Shown piece after piece: positions 8,891-19,600 of a stretch of DNA of 64,000 nt (position 1 is its first letter; the number at the start of each line of letters is the position of its first letter). The notes below the pieces were generated by a model, which searched no databases, was not told the DNA's origin, and saw only the letters and a program-made list of their open reading frames with translations. Where the stretch lies: positions 1,497,501 to 1,561,500 of the forward strand of contig NC_083673.1 of the NCBI RefSeq assembly GCF_030384665.1. Reading direction: 5' to 3'. The DNA is from Lodderomyces elongisporus. Its lineage: Eukaryota; Ascomycota; Pichiomycetes; Serinales; Debaryomycetaceae. A program made the position numbers and the translations under genes.

Positions 8891-10192
8891 ATGGAAGGGA
8901 TACAAGACCAAGACATAGCTTCAATGAACGAATCAAGCTCTAGTCGAGCTGCAGGACGGCCGTACGACCAAATCTATAACTCAGGAAAGCCAAACCTACT
9001 GGGAAACGGAGTTCAAAGTAACACTGTGCCCGACAACAACAATAATAATAATAATAATATCAGTAGCAGTAATACTACCACCACCACTACCGCAAACAAC
9101 AGTAGTCACAGTAACGAGACTTCCACCGCTGATGTGACGATGCAGGGAAATATACCAAAAGAATCACCAAACTCAACGAATTTGAGTAAAAAAGTATCTA
9201 GACATGCATATCGAGATACCACAACAAAGGGCAAGTATAGTTTGAACGATTTTCAAATTTTAAGAACGTTGGGAACTGGATCTTTTGGGCGGGTGCATTT
9301 GACGAGGTCCATACACAATGGGCGATTCTATGCCATGAAAGTGTTGAAGAAAGAAAGGGTTGTGAATATGAAACAAGTTGAGCATACGAATGATGAGCGA
9401 AGGATGCTCAAGCTTGCCCAGCATCCATTCATCATTCGAATGTGGGGTACCTTCCATGATTGCCACAACTTATTTATGATTATGGATTATATTGAAGGGG
9501 GTGAGTTATTTTCGTTATTGCGAAAGTCGCAACGGTTCCCTACGCCGGTGGCCAAATTCTATGCTGCCGAGGCCTTTTTGGCGATTGAGTATTTGCACGA
9601 TTTAGACATTATTTACCGTGATTTGAAACCCGAAAACATTTTGCTTGATAAAAATGGACACATAAAGTTGACCGATTTTGGTTTTGCCAAGGAAGTCGCA
9701 GATGTGACGTACACGCTATGTGGTACTCCAGACTATATTGCGCCTGAAGTTGTAGCGACAAAGCCTTACAACAAATCAGTGGACTGGTGGTCGTTTGGAA
9801 TATTAATCTTTGAGATGCTTACTGGGTACACGCCATTCTACGACCCAACACCTATGAAGACGTATGAGAATATATTGAATGGAACGATAACATATCCCGA
9901 CTATTTGCCACCTGATATTTTAGATCTTTTGCAGAAATTGATTGTGAAGGATTTGACTCAGCGATTAGGTAATTTGCAAGGAGGATCCAGTGATGTGAAG
10001 AACCATCCATGGTTTAAAGAAGTGATTTGGGAGAGACTACTATCAAGGGATATCGAGACACCATACGAGCCGCCGATTACCTCGGGAGTGGGTGATACTT
10101 CGCAATTTGATCGATACCCCGAGGACAAGGATTTGGATTATGGAATAAGCGGAGTCGAGGACCCATACCAACATTTCTTTGAGGACTTTTAA
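8891..10192 (+). CDS. TPK1: cAMP-dependent protein kinase catalytic subunit
   Basis: A 433-residue kinase starting at ATG 8891; the open frame extends 3 nt upstream, but only as TTG. The N-terminal ~115 residues are Asn/Ser/Thr-rich. The AGC kinase domain covers about 120-375: Gly loop [10 protein letters not shown] (128-137), ATP-binding Lys150, HRD-type YRDLKPEN (Asp244), DFG (Asp262) and T-loop TLCGTPDY with Thr275. The AGC tail ends in FEDF, the PKA FxxF motif. PKA carries the cAMP-Ras signal for growth and morphogenesis and is held inactive by Bcy1. Residues such as [26 protein letters not shown] and VTYTLCGTP resemble yeast Tpk1 more than Tpk2, so the paralogue name is tentative while PKA identity is firm. 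Confidence 0.95.
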   Translation: MEGIQDQDIASMNESSSSRAAGRPYDQIYNSGKPNLLGNGVQSNTVPDNNNNNNNNISSSNTTTTTTANNSSHSNETSTADVTMQGNIPKESPNSTNLSKKVSRHAYRDTTTKGKYSLNDFQILRTLGTGSFGRVHLTRSIHNGRFYAMKVLKKERVVNMKQVEHTNDERRMLKLAQHPFIIRMWGTFHDCHNLFMIMDYIEGGELFSLLRKSQRFPTPVAKFYAAEAFLAIEYLHDLDIIYRDLKPENILLDKNGHIKLTDFGFAKEVADVTYTLCGTPDYIAPEVVATKPYNKSVDWWSFGILIFEMLTGYTPFYDPTPMKTYENILNGTITYPDYLPPDILDLLQKLIVKDLTQRLGNLQGGSSDVKNHPWFKEVIWERLLSRDIETPYEPPITSGVGDTSQFDRYPEDKDLDYGISGVEDPYQHFFEDF

Positions 10193-11238
10193 TGGATAGT
10201 GTACTTGTGAGAGGGTAAGGAGGAATGAAGGAAATGAAGAAATTGAAGGAAATGAAAACAATGAAAAAGACAAAAAAAAAAGGAAAAAGGTAAGCTAGTC
10301 AAGCTTGTATAGTTTATTTAATTTTTCTTCTTCTATTATTCATTCTCTCCAACATCATTCTATATGTATTTGCCTATATTGCATTTTTTTGCAAAAAACA
10401 AAAAACAACAAAAAAGAACTTTTTTAATACGATATGCAACTCTAGATTTTGAGGTTTGTAATAGCTAAAAATTGACTCGTTTTTCTTTTCAGTAAAACAA
10501 ATGAAAAATTCTACTTATTTAATTACTTATTTGTTTATTTGTTTATTTACATACTTTTCTTTTTTTTTTTGTATTTGCAAGGATCTTGACAAAAGAACAA
10601 AAACTTTTAGTCACATGAGCCACCTGTACACTTTGAAACACATTCATTTTAGATGTAGTTTGAAGCAAGATAAGGTACGATTTAGATAAAATTATCAGAA
10701 CTTATAATTGCATTCGTAGTAATAATAATGATATTGCTATAGTGAAAAACGGTACATAGGCATTGTATGCTCAAAGAAGACTAGGGTTTTTGCAGCGAGC
10801 AATATTCTGATGAACATGGGCAAACATGAGCAAACATGGACAAACATGGGCAAATTTGAGTAAAACTTGAATAGCTCTCGAGTGAAGGAGAGTTTGTTCC
10901 AATTGTTTGATACTGTCTCGTAATTTTTTTTTATTTTTTATTTTTTATTCTTTATTTTTTATTCTTTATTTTTAACAAAGCAATAATAAGGTATAGCTAA
11001 TCACATGATAAAAGAAGGGAACAGATGGAAGTGAACACTCTTTAAAGGTTGGCACTTGTTGAACCTTGGAGATTAATAATCAAAGTTGAAACCAAAGAGA
11101 AACCAAAGAGAAAAGAAAAAAAAAGGAAAAAAAAAACAATTGAAATCTCTAAACTTCTAAGCTTCTATCAATAAATGTAACCTGTGTAGTTCTATACAAT
11201 GAGTTGCGATAAAGTTGTGCACATACTTCCTTAGTAGA
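10193..11238. other. Intergenic region TPK1-ANT1 (convergent)
   Basis: About 1.05 kb between two 3' ends. It holds a degenerate 10-bp tandem array of CAAACATGGG units (10813-10853), a TTTTTATTC-type T/A tract (10925-10975) and poly(A) runs. No gene is supported; the 10501-10689 frame is AT-rich noise. Confidence 0.65.
10813..10853. repeat. 10-bp tandem array (CAAACATGGG-like)
   Basis: Four consecutive degenerate units of CAAACATGRG/RACA type lie downstream of TPK1. Confidence 0.8.
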
Positions 11239-12372
11239 TCAACCTTTAACGAGCTTTCTTTGTCCTTTAATCAAGGATAATAAATAAAGGAACAGCATAT
11301 CGATTTGGTCCTTAAACATAAACAATAATCCTTGGACAAAGACACCCTTCAACAATTGTGGGGCAATACCTTTATAAAGACCATGGAGCTTTTCAGTGTG
11401 CCATAAGTGGGCTAATGCATCGGTGAAATGGTCAAACTTGATATCTTCATCTTCATCATCTTCATCCTCTTCATCCTTTTTGGGTGGTTTGTCGAGATTA
11501 CTGTTGCTGGTTGCGGTTGTTGCGGTTGCGGTTGCGGTTGCGGTTGCATCTGTTGGTTTTTTGCTTTTAGCCTTCTTTTGAATCATGGCTTTTGAGACAA
11601 TCAATGGTTGGGTTGCTACGGTTGCCAAGGACTTGGCCAACACACCCAATGAGAAACTTTCCAAAGGTCCCAAGAATTCCTTGCTTCCATATAACACCTG
11701 CTTCAACCTTTCATATGAACCGTATGTGATTGAGGGGTTGATACACAATACTAAAGAGACTCTTAATCCTCTCCATAATCCTGAGATTCCATCTTGGTCC
11801 AAGATTTCTTTGATCAATTGCACAAAGTTCTTGTGGTGTTTATCAGTTTGTTGCTGTGTGGTTATGACACCGATTGGCATGGTGAAACATTGTGATATTG
11901 CTGCGGCAACTGCACCAAGGAATAGCTCTGTAAGGGTGCTTGGTTTGTGGTTTGAAATGTTTTTGTAGATATTGGCGTATACTTTCTTGACAATGGAGTA
12001 CCAATAAAAGTAGGAAAAGTTTTGAGCAGCGGTGCCAACTACGGTGGAAAGCAAACCATGGTACCAGCCTAGAATTCCTTTCTTTTGGTAGATTTTTCTC
12101 AAGACATCGATTGTGTTTTTGTACTTTAACTCGCCGCTATCCTTATCCTTGGTGGGGGAATCCTTCAATATAGAGTCTTCAAAGTCGGAAGTTTCTGATT
12201 GCGGTGGGCTCGGTAAAGTTGCAGAGCCTGCGGGGTTTGCCGATTTGTGGTTGTGCTTCTTGACCTGGGTTTGGATAATGGTTTTACTCAAATCCAATGG
12301 GTAAACCAACGTATTGGCAATAGCCGATGCCAAAGCACCAGAAGCAGCTTTTTCGATTGGAGAAAGGGACAT
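11239..12372 (-). CDS. ANT1: Peroxisomal adenine nucleotide carrier (Ant1-like)
   Basis: A 377-residue mitochondrial carrier family protein with three repeats. The first signature is PLDLSK (25-30). The second (FTMPIGVITTQQ) and third (QPLIVSKAMIQKK) are degenerate, in the same way as in yeast Ant1. MSLSPIEKAASGALASAIAN and the C-terminal GLYKGIAPQLLKGVFVQGLL blocks also match Ant1. Ant1 exchanges ATP for AMP across the peroxisomal membrane to power fatty-acid activation. Two low-complexity insertions enlarge it: a Ser/Pro/acidic one after the first helix, and a Thr-Ala repeat plus Asp/Glu stretch (about 275-310) before the last repeat. The start is the first ATG and fits the family N-terminus. 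Confidence 0.88.
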   Translation of the reverse strand: MSLSPIEKAASGALASAIANTLVYPLDLSKTIIQTQVKKHNHKSANPAGSATLPSPPQSETSDFEDSILKDSPTKDKDSGELKYKNTIDVLRKIYQKKGILGWYHGLLSTVVGTAAQNFSYFYWYSIVKKVYANIYKNISNHKPSTLTELFLGAVAAAISQCFTMPIGVITTQQQTDKHHKNFVQLIKEILDQDGISGLWRGLRVSLVLCINPSITYGSYERLKQVLYGSKEFLGPLESFSLGVLAKSLATVATQPLIVSKAMIQKKAKSKKPTDATATATATATTATSNSNLDKPPKKDEEDEDDEDEDIKFDHFTDALAHLWHTEKLHGLYKGIAPQLLKGVFVQGLLFMFKDQIDMLFLYLLSLIKGQRKLVKG

Positions 12373-12894
12373 CTTGTAAAAGTATATAGCGATGATGAAA
12401 TCTGTTTTTTTTTTTTTGCTCTAGGGAGGGTGGTGGTGGTGGTGGTGGGGGTGAAAGTGGTGCTTGTATATGATGATCTGTGTGGCTAAGGATGTTTTGA
12501 CTAGATAAAGTGGTGAATCTAAATGCCGGTATTTTTTTTTTTACTGCCGAGGTAAAATAAAAAGTCTGTGTTTGACTGCCTTGTGGGAAATAGAAATATA
12601 TATATATGTATATATATATCTTTAAATACGATTAAGTGATTTTCAAAATAAAAAAAAAATTTAAATAAAAAGGAAGGAACCGCCAAAGATCAATGTTGTG
12701 GGGAGTAAAGGCTGGGGAGCGGGGGGAGGGGAAGAAGAATAATAATAGAAACAAAAGCAAAAGAAAAAAATTGGGTAGCCCGTATCTGATAAAAAAAGAA
12801 ATGGGTGAAGGGTGGTAAGCTTGGTCGTAGAGTCTATTCAAATGATTGATAAAGACGATTTGATGTGGATATGGATACAAAGTGTGAGGAAATG

Positions 12895-12977
12895 AAAGAG
12901 AAAGAGGAAGAGAAAGAGAAAGAGGAAGAGAAAGAGAAAGAGGAAGAGAAAGAGAAAGAGGAAGAGAAAGAAGAAGT
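12895..12977. repeat. 18-bp purine minisatellite
   Basis: Four to five copies of an AGAAAGAGGAAGAGAAAG-type unit, all purine on the + strand. Confidence 0.88.
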
Positions 12978-14594
12978 AGAAAGAAGAAGTAGAAAGAAGA
13001 TTGAATCAGTGCAAATGAGCGTGTGAAATATTCTGTGGATCCACAGGTCTTTATCCAGACATGGCAAATATCAAATGGGGGAAAAAAATAAAATAATTAA
13101 AATAAAAAAATAAAATAAAAAAATAAAAAATAATTAAAATAAAATAATAAAAAAATTCCATACACCGTTTTATAAACCAGTGACTAAGTGAGTGAGTGAG
13201 TGGGGGGAGGGGGAGGAAAAGGAAGGAAAGATTGAAAGACAAAGAAAATGGATATGTACAAACCTTTGAAGATAGAAACAGATATCATCTAGCAGAAACA
13301 ATATAAAGTGTCTAAGCAAGTAGAAGAGAAAGAAGAGATTCAAAGCAAGTTTTTGATGCAAGTTGGCTCCTTGTAACCGACAAATGACGTCTTCTGACAC
13401 ACACTCCGTATATAGAAGCAAGAGCTAAGGACGACTCTTTTTCCTCTTCTTTTTTCTTCCTCTTTATTTTTGTTTCTTCTTTTTCCTCTTCATTTTTTTA
13501 TTTTATTTTTATTTGTTTATCCTCGGACGCTTCTTCGAAGTGCAAAATCTTTACAAATTGTGGGGAAGCCACAAAGAAAAAGGGACACACACTAAAAAAA
13601 AATAATAATAAAATAATTATAAAATAAAATAAAAATAATTTGGTGTAAAGATTCTGAGATCCCGAATAGAAGCCAAAAAACAAAAAACAAAAAAAACAAA
13701 ATAAAAATAAAATAAAATTGAAGAAGAGTAAAAAAGCAGTTGGTAGCTACTCCCAATAAAACTTGAAATTTCCCTTTTGTATTCCCCCCCCCGATCAAAA
13801 TTACATCATAAAAAACAGGAACAAAAGGGTAATGAGGCGGAGAAATAAAGAGAAGCAAAAGAGAAGCAAAAGAAAAGCGAATATACATGGTACATTTGTA
13901 GCAATCACCGGGGGATTTCACGTCTTGCTGGTTTCTGGCAAAACTAATGAAAATGATGTGGCTTTGTTCCATTTTTTTTTTTAAGTAGACAACACTTACT
14001 TTCTTTGCCTCCAATCTCATCAACATATTAGACAACCGTTGGACTCATTCTGCTATATAATACTTTATATATAATACTTTATATAATACTTTATTTAATA
14101 TATTATATATATATTACATAATACGTCCATACATACACTGACATATTCAACGGTTGGGGTGAGAAGTGCAAAGTGGTAACGAAGGTCGCTAGGGGAGCGC
14201 GAGGGGGAAGGAGGGGGAAGAAGAGAGAGAGAGAGAGAGAGTGTGTGTGTGTGTGAAAAATACAGAGGAAAATAGAGGGGTTTATTCATATGTCCGCACC
14301 ACATGTGTAAAGTGTAAGTGTAACTATAAAAATATATACAAAATAATATTCCAAATAGCCGAGGTAAGAAAAAACTCTAAATAAAAATAAAACATTGAAT
14401 ATCAAAAGGTACGGACAAGGATAAAACTTGCTCCATATTTTTTTTTTTTTAGTCCCATACACACACACACATACACACACACGTTGCATACCACCCAACA
14501 ATTTTCCCAATAAAAAAAAATACAATATATATATATATATATAAAGGTAAAAACTTTGAATCTATTACAAACTAAGCTATACTCTGCTAGGTCG

Positions 14595-14601
14595 TCACGT
14601 G
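14595..14601. promoter_or_regulatory. TCACGTG motif, possible Cbf1-type site
   Basis: The context is GTCACGTGCG. The motif sits just 3' of the LisH gene and far upstream of ANT1, so a promoter role is uncertain. Confidence 0.25.
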
Positions 14602-14776
14602 CGTGTATGTATGTAGACATACATACATACATACACCAAACATCAATATTATTCTATTGGTTCCATTTCATAATTCCTACATCTATTTGGTAAGCAAACT
14701 CAAGATATATAAAGCTAAAGTATATTGAATGAAAATTAAAGTGTATCAAAATAAAAAGTTCCAACTCTCTTTTTCT

Positions 14777-16183
14777 CTATTCAATAGACCATCGGATTAT
14801 TTGACGATCCAATCCTGCAGAAATTACATTCTCACCACCCTTCTCATCGATATACGCAATGAACTCCCTGATCTTGCCAGAATGGCCAATCGAGTTCTGT
14901 TTCGCCAGATCCTCTCTTTTCAACTCAACTACAACCTTGCTCTCAACAACATCCAAACCCCTCATCACCCCATCATCGCCCATAACCCATAGTCCACACA
15001 CATCCCTTTCCCTTTTCCTATCCACATTCTCATTCTCTTTTTGATTCTCATTCTCTCTTCCCTTCTCTAACCGCCACGCAATTTTAGGTTGCGAAAACTT
15101 ATCTTGAGGCGCTAATGTGTTGAAATTTCGAACAATCTGGTTTCGACTAATAGAGTTTGATGCAGAAGAAGCGGCACCAAACTCAATAAGTGACACAACT
15201 ATTATTCTCATATACGGTTCGTGGGACGTGGCCACTGCTATCAATGGAACTGTTCCCAAATCTCTACTTGGGGTTACTATAATACACCGCGGAGAGAAAC
15301 TCGATGCTGTAAATTCAGCATCATTTATGGAGATCTTATACCTCAACTGGAACTCCGTGTCGTCTTGCAAGGTATAGACTTCAAGCAATGTGCTCTCAAG
15401 TTTTCCCAACACCAAAACCAATTGACCTTGGTACTCAACCACACTGAAACAGGTTCCTTGTTGGTTTAATTTCATCTCCGAGACTAGCTTACTTTGCTCA
15501 CTCTGATCATTGCCTTTGCCTTTGCCATTGCCAATTTTGAACAACTTCAACACATTATTCCACGCTAGCAAAACAATATAATCTACTCCCTTGTACTTGA
15601 TATGCTGTGCATCAACAATGAACCTTGATCCGGTAGAAAATTCCGAGACCAGCTCAAGTGAACCGCTCCTTTTCAAGTACATTGTCCCGCTCATTCCAAT
15701 GAGTGCAACTTTCGTCTCGTCAACAACCAAGACTTTCTTCACAATCTCCAGAAACCTCTCTGTTTTCACCACTACACCATCCTTCACAATAATAATCTTT
15801 GAATCATTCGAGGAAAAATAAACACTTCCATTATATGGATCATACGCACTAGAAATGATCAAGGATTTGGTGTCCAAAGCATGAGGAACATGAGGATAAG
15901 GCACCGGCCAACTCTCAAACCTTTCCGAGACTAATTGCTTTAAACCAACTGGAAGTTCCTCATAGATTCCAGTATCAATCGATGTATTTTTCAACCTATC
16001 CTGAAGTAGATTGAAATTGAGTCTATCCTCCACAATCAGCTCAAGTGATTCCACTTCATTAAGCGCATTGGATACTATTTGTTTACCGTGCTCTTTTTCA
16101 AATTGGTCAAGGGTATCAACATAATTATTCTCTTTGAGGAAATGAGCTACTAACTCATGCACAACAGTTGTTTCCTTCGACAT
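14777..16183 (-). CDS. LisH-domain, WD40-like beta-propeller protein, unnamed
   Basis: A 468-residue protein starting at ATG 16183 (MSKETTVVHELV). The open frame runs 24 codons further upstream, but only to a TTG. Residues 4-35 (VVHELVAHFLKENNYVDTL) form a LisH motif with a following helical segment like CTLH. The rest is beta-rich with weak WD-like repeats (KIIIVKDGVVVKTE, YIVLLAWNNVLKLFKIG, GENVISAGLDRQIIRW at the C-terminus), consistent with a divergent propeller. A Glu/Lys/Asn-rich loop lies at about 385-410. LisH-WD40 proteins are usually dimeric scaffolds of ubiquitin-ligase or repressor complexes. No specific orthologue is recognised, so no function is assigned. Confidence 0.85.
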   Translation of the reverse strand: MSKETTVVHELVAHFLKENNYVDTLDQFEKEHGKQIVSNALNEVESLELIVEDRLNFNLLQDRLKNTSIDTGIYEELPVGLKQLVSERFESWPVPYPHVPHALDTKSLIISSAYDPYNGSVYFSSNDSKIIIVKDGVVVKTERFLEIVKKVLVVDETKVALIGMSGTMYLKRSGSLELVSEFSTGSRFIVDAQHIKYKGVDYIVLLAWNNVLKLFKIGNGKGKGNDQSEQSKLVSEMKLNQQGTCFSVVEYQGQLVLVLGKLESTLLEVYTLQDDTEFQLRYKISINDAEFTASSFSPRCIIVTPSRDLGTVPLIAVATSHEPYMRIIVVSLIEFGAASSASNSISRNQIVRNFNTLAPQDKFSQPKIAWRLEKGRENENQKENENVDRKRERDVCGLWVMGDDGVMRGLDVVESKVVVELKREDLAKQNSIGHSGKIREFIAYIDEKGGENVISAGLDRQIIRWSIE

Positions 16184-16637
16184 TGAGCAAATAGAGAGGA
16201 TAAAAAATAACCAAAAAGACCAAAAAAAAAAACCCCCAAAAGAGAAACGAAGCAAGAGAAGCTACTATATTCATTTTTTTTTTGCTTAGTTATCTACCTC
16301 AATTTTGCGCACATTATAAATATTTGCGCTTTCATGTCTGATACGGAAAACGCACACCAACAAGCCATATAGAAAGTGGAAAGCAAAAACTTTATTCAAC
16401 CTCCTCTTCTTTTTTTTTATAAAAAGAATCTGCTTCACTTCTTCTCCTACTTCACTAAAACCTTTTTTCTTTTTGCCAATCGAAAAAAGGGTAACAACAA
16501 CAACAACAATAGCAATACTAAAAGATACCAATTTAAAAGAAGCCAAAGTTTTTTTTTTGTATACGATATTTCTTTTTATTACATATAGATAAGAATAATA
16601 ATAATAATAATGTATATATATATATCACATTGTAAAT
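16184..16637. other. Intergenic region LisH gene-GLT1
   Basis: 454 bp containing the LisH gene promoter and the GLT1 3' flank. It has A/T tracts, (AAC)n (16492-16509) and (AAT)n plus (TA)n (16592-16625). No gene is seen. Confidence 0.6.
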
Positions 16638-19600
16638 CTAAACCTTTTCAGCAAACTCCTCTAATAATTTATAATTTCTTTGCTCAACAGATCCGTTTCC
16701 TGGCAATCTAGTGGTTCCCATCAAAAACTCATCAACTTCTCTTGCACATTGTCTACCTTCTTGAATACCCCAAACCACTAAAGACTGTCCTCTTCTACAA
16801 TCTCCCGCAGCAAACAAGTTGGAATTTTCATCCACCTTGTAGACATTAGGATTAACTGTATTAATTGTTCCTCTCTTGGTTTTAGCAACGCTCAAGTTAT
16901 CGGCATCCGGACCAATGAAACCCATTGATAACAAAACAACATCTGCAGGGAAAAACTCCTCACTGCCTGGCACCTCCGCCATTTGCCATGCACCCAGGTC
17001 GGAACGCTTCCACTCAACTCTAACTGTTTTGATACCTTTAACTTTACCTTCGTCATCACCGACAAACTCCTTGGACAAAATCGAGTATTCCCTAGGGTCT
17101 TTGCCGTAATGAGTGGTGACTTCAGTGTGACCGTAATCAACTCTAAAGATCCTTGGCCATTGCGGCCATGGATTATCCTTGGGTCTCGTGGCAGGTGGTT
17201 GTGGCAACAACTCGAAATTGGTCACCGATTTGGCTCCATGACGAGTCGAAGTACCCAAACAATCATTACCAGTGTCACCTCCACCAATAACAACAACGTG
17301 TTTACCTTCAAGTTGTTGACGAATGTCTGCCAATTGATCTTCCAAAAGAGCCTTGGTGTTCTTGTGCAACAATTGCATGGCAAAGTTGATGTTCTGCAAC
17401 TCTCTACCGGGAATCTTCAAATCTCTTGGAATGGTGGAACCAACAGCAAATACAACGGCATCATATTTAGCTTGCAATTCTTCAACAGTAATATCCTCAC
17501 CAACAGTGGTATTGCAAACAAATTCAATGCCTTCTGCAGCCAACAAATCGGTCCTCCTCTTGACTACTCCCTTGTCCAACTTCATGTTGGGAATACCATA
17601 CATCAACAACCCACCTGGCCTATCGCTTCTCTCGTAAACAGTAACAGAGTGTCCAGCTTTGTTCAACTGGTCTGCACAAGCCAATCCAGCTGGACCAGAG
17701 CCGATAACAGCAACGCTTCTTTCGGTTCTATGCTCGGGAGGTGTTGGCTTAATCCAACCTTTCTCGAAACCATGGTCAATAATTGCACACTCAACAGACT
17801 TGATATTGACTGGATCCTCATTTATACCCAAAACACAAGCTCCTTGACATGGTGCAGGACAGATTCTACCAGTAAATTCAGGGAAATTGTTGGTCATCAA
17901 CAATCTTTGCAACGCATCCCACCATTTATTGTAAAACACCAACTCGTTCCATTTTGGAATAACATTGGAAATAGGACATCCCGTATCAGAAGTACAGAAT
18001 GGAACACCACAATCCATACATCTAGCTGTTTCGTAATGCAACTCATCCTTTGTCAATCTCGAAGTCATCTCTTTCCAATCTTTTGTCCTTTCCTTGGAAT
18101 CTCTGTATTTCTCATTCCTACGCTTATACTTCATAAAACCTCTCACTTTGTCCAATTTAGCTGGCGCCTTCTTCTCCAAATCATTGTCAAAGATTGTATC
18201 CTCAACATCAGCAACTTTTGGTTCCTTTTCATTACGGTGAGCGCGATGAACATGACCATGCTTGATCTTGTAGGCTTCACCATTGGTGACATCGGACTCG
18301 GGATCCTCTTTGATTGATTTCAAGAAAGTACTCAACTCTTTCTTCTTGGCTTCTTCTGCAGCTTGTTTTTCCTTCTCCAAAACCTTTTTATAGTCAAATG
18401 GCAAGACTTTAACAAATCTTGGTAAGTATCTGCTAAATTCATTCAAAACACGATCAGCCACTTCCGAACCCGTGTAATGACGATGGTCTTCAATCAAGTT
18501 TCTCAAGAATGCAATCTCTTGGGTTTCAGTAACCTGTGACAATTCAACGTTTGCCTTATTGACCTTATCGGAGAAATCTTGCGCCATGTCCAAGACATAC
18601 GCAATACCACCACACATTCCTGAAGCAAAGTTCCTTCCAGTAGAGCCCAAGATAACGACTCTACCACCAGACATATATTCACAACCATGATCACCAGTAC
18701 CTTCAGCGACAATAATGGCACCAGAGTTTCTAACTGCAAAACGCTCTGCAGCAATACCTCTAATAAATGCAGTTCCAGATGTCGCACCAAAAAATGCAGT
18801 GTTACCAGCAATTATTTGATCTTCAGCTTTGAATTTGGATTCCTTTGGTGGGTAAGCAATAATCCTACCTCCAGATAAACCTTTACCAATATAATCATTA
18901 GCATCACCTTCCAATTCCAAAGTTACACCAGACGCCAAGAATGCACCAAACGACTGTCCCGCTGAACCAGTAACATTGACATGGATAGTATCATGCGGCA
19001 AGCCCTGTTCCCCAAAGATTTTAGAGACTCTGTAGGAAAGAGTTGTTCCCAAGGAACGATCAGTATTGACAACATCACAATCAATGGTAACTGGAAGACC
19101 TTTTGCCAAGGTCATCTCTGACTCATCAATCAACTTGTTATCAACCCTAACATGCAATCTGTGGTCTTGCTTTCTAACACAATGAGTAGCGACACCAGGT
19201 CTAATGGTGTGTGCTGGAGTAAGAATTGGAGACAAGTCAAGGTTGGCATTCTTGATGTTGCGCGAATCCTCTCTCACCTTCAATTTTTCAGCACGACCCA
19301 CCATCTCAGCAATGGTTCTGAAACCCAACTTGGCCATAAATTGTCTCAAGTCATTAGCCATATAATAGAAAAAGTTAATAACGTGCTCTGGTGTACCTTC
19401 AAATTTCTTTCTCAACTCAGGATCCTGGGTGGCAATACCAACTGGACATGCACCAGTGTGACATTTTCTCATGTAAATACAACCCATTGCAATTAAAGGT
19501 GTTGTGGCAAATCCCCATTCTTCGGCACCCAACAAACAAGCAATTGCAATATCTCTACCTGTCCTCAATTGACCATCAGTCTGCAAAACAACTCTTCCTC

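Larger units (their letters stand above)
12373..14776. other. Intergenic region ANT1-LisH gene, strongly purine-biased
   Basis: 2.4 kb with no credible gene. From about 12640 to 14010 the + strand is dominated by A/G: the purine minisatellite, (TAAAATAAA)-type tracts (13078-13157 and 13595-13720), and AGAAGCAAAAG runs. It also holds (GA)n-(GT)n (14222-14255), (TA)n at 12597-12622 and 14515-14545, (CA)n (14460-14480), (CATA)n (14618-14637) and one GTCACGTG (14594-14601). The 147-codon minus-strand frame at 13592-14035 is polypyrimidine noise. Confidence 0.6.

Noticed and set aside
10720..10815. Possible C/D-box snoRNA (ATGATAT ... CTGA)
   Set aside because: The C box does not match RTGATGA and no terminal stem is evident.
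13592..14035. 147-codon minus-strand frame between ANT1 and the LisH gene
   Set aside because: It arises from purine-biased low-complexity DNA; composition is almost all Phe/Leu/Ile.
16983..18317. 444-codon plus-strand frame inside GLT1
   Set aside because: It lies antisense to the firmly identified GLT1 and has no domain; it is a codon-bias shadow.
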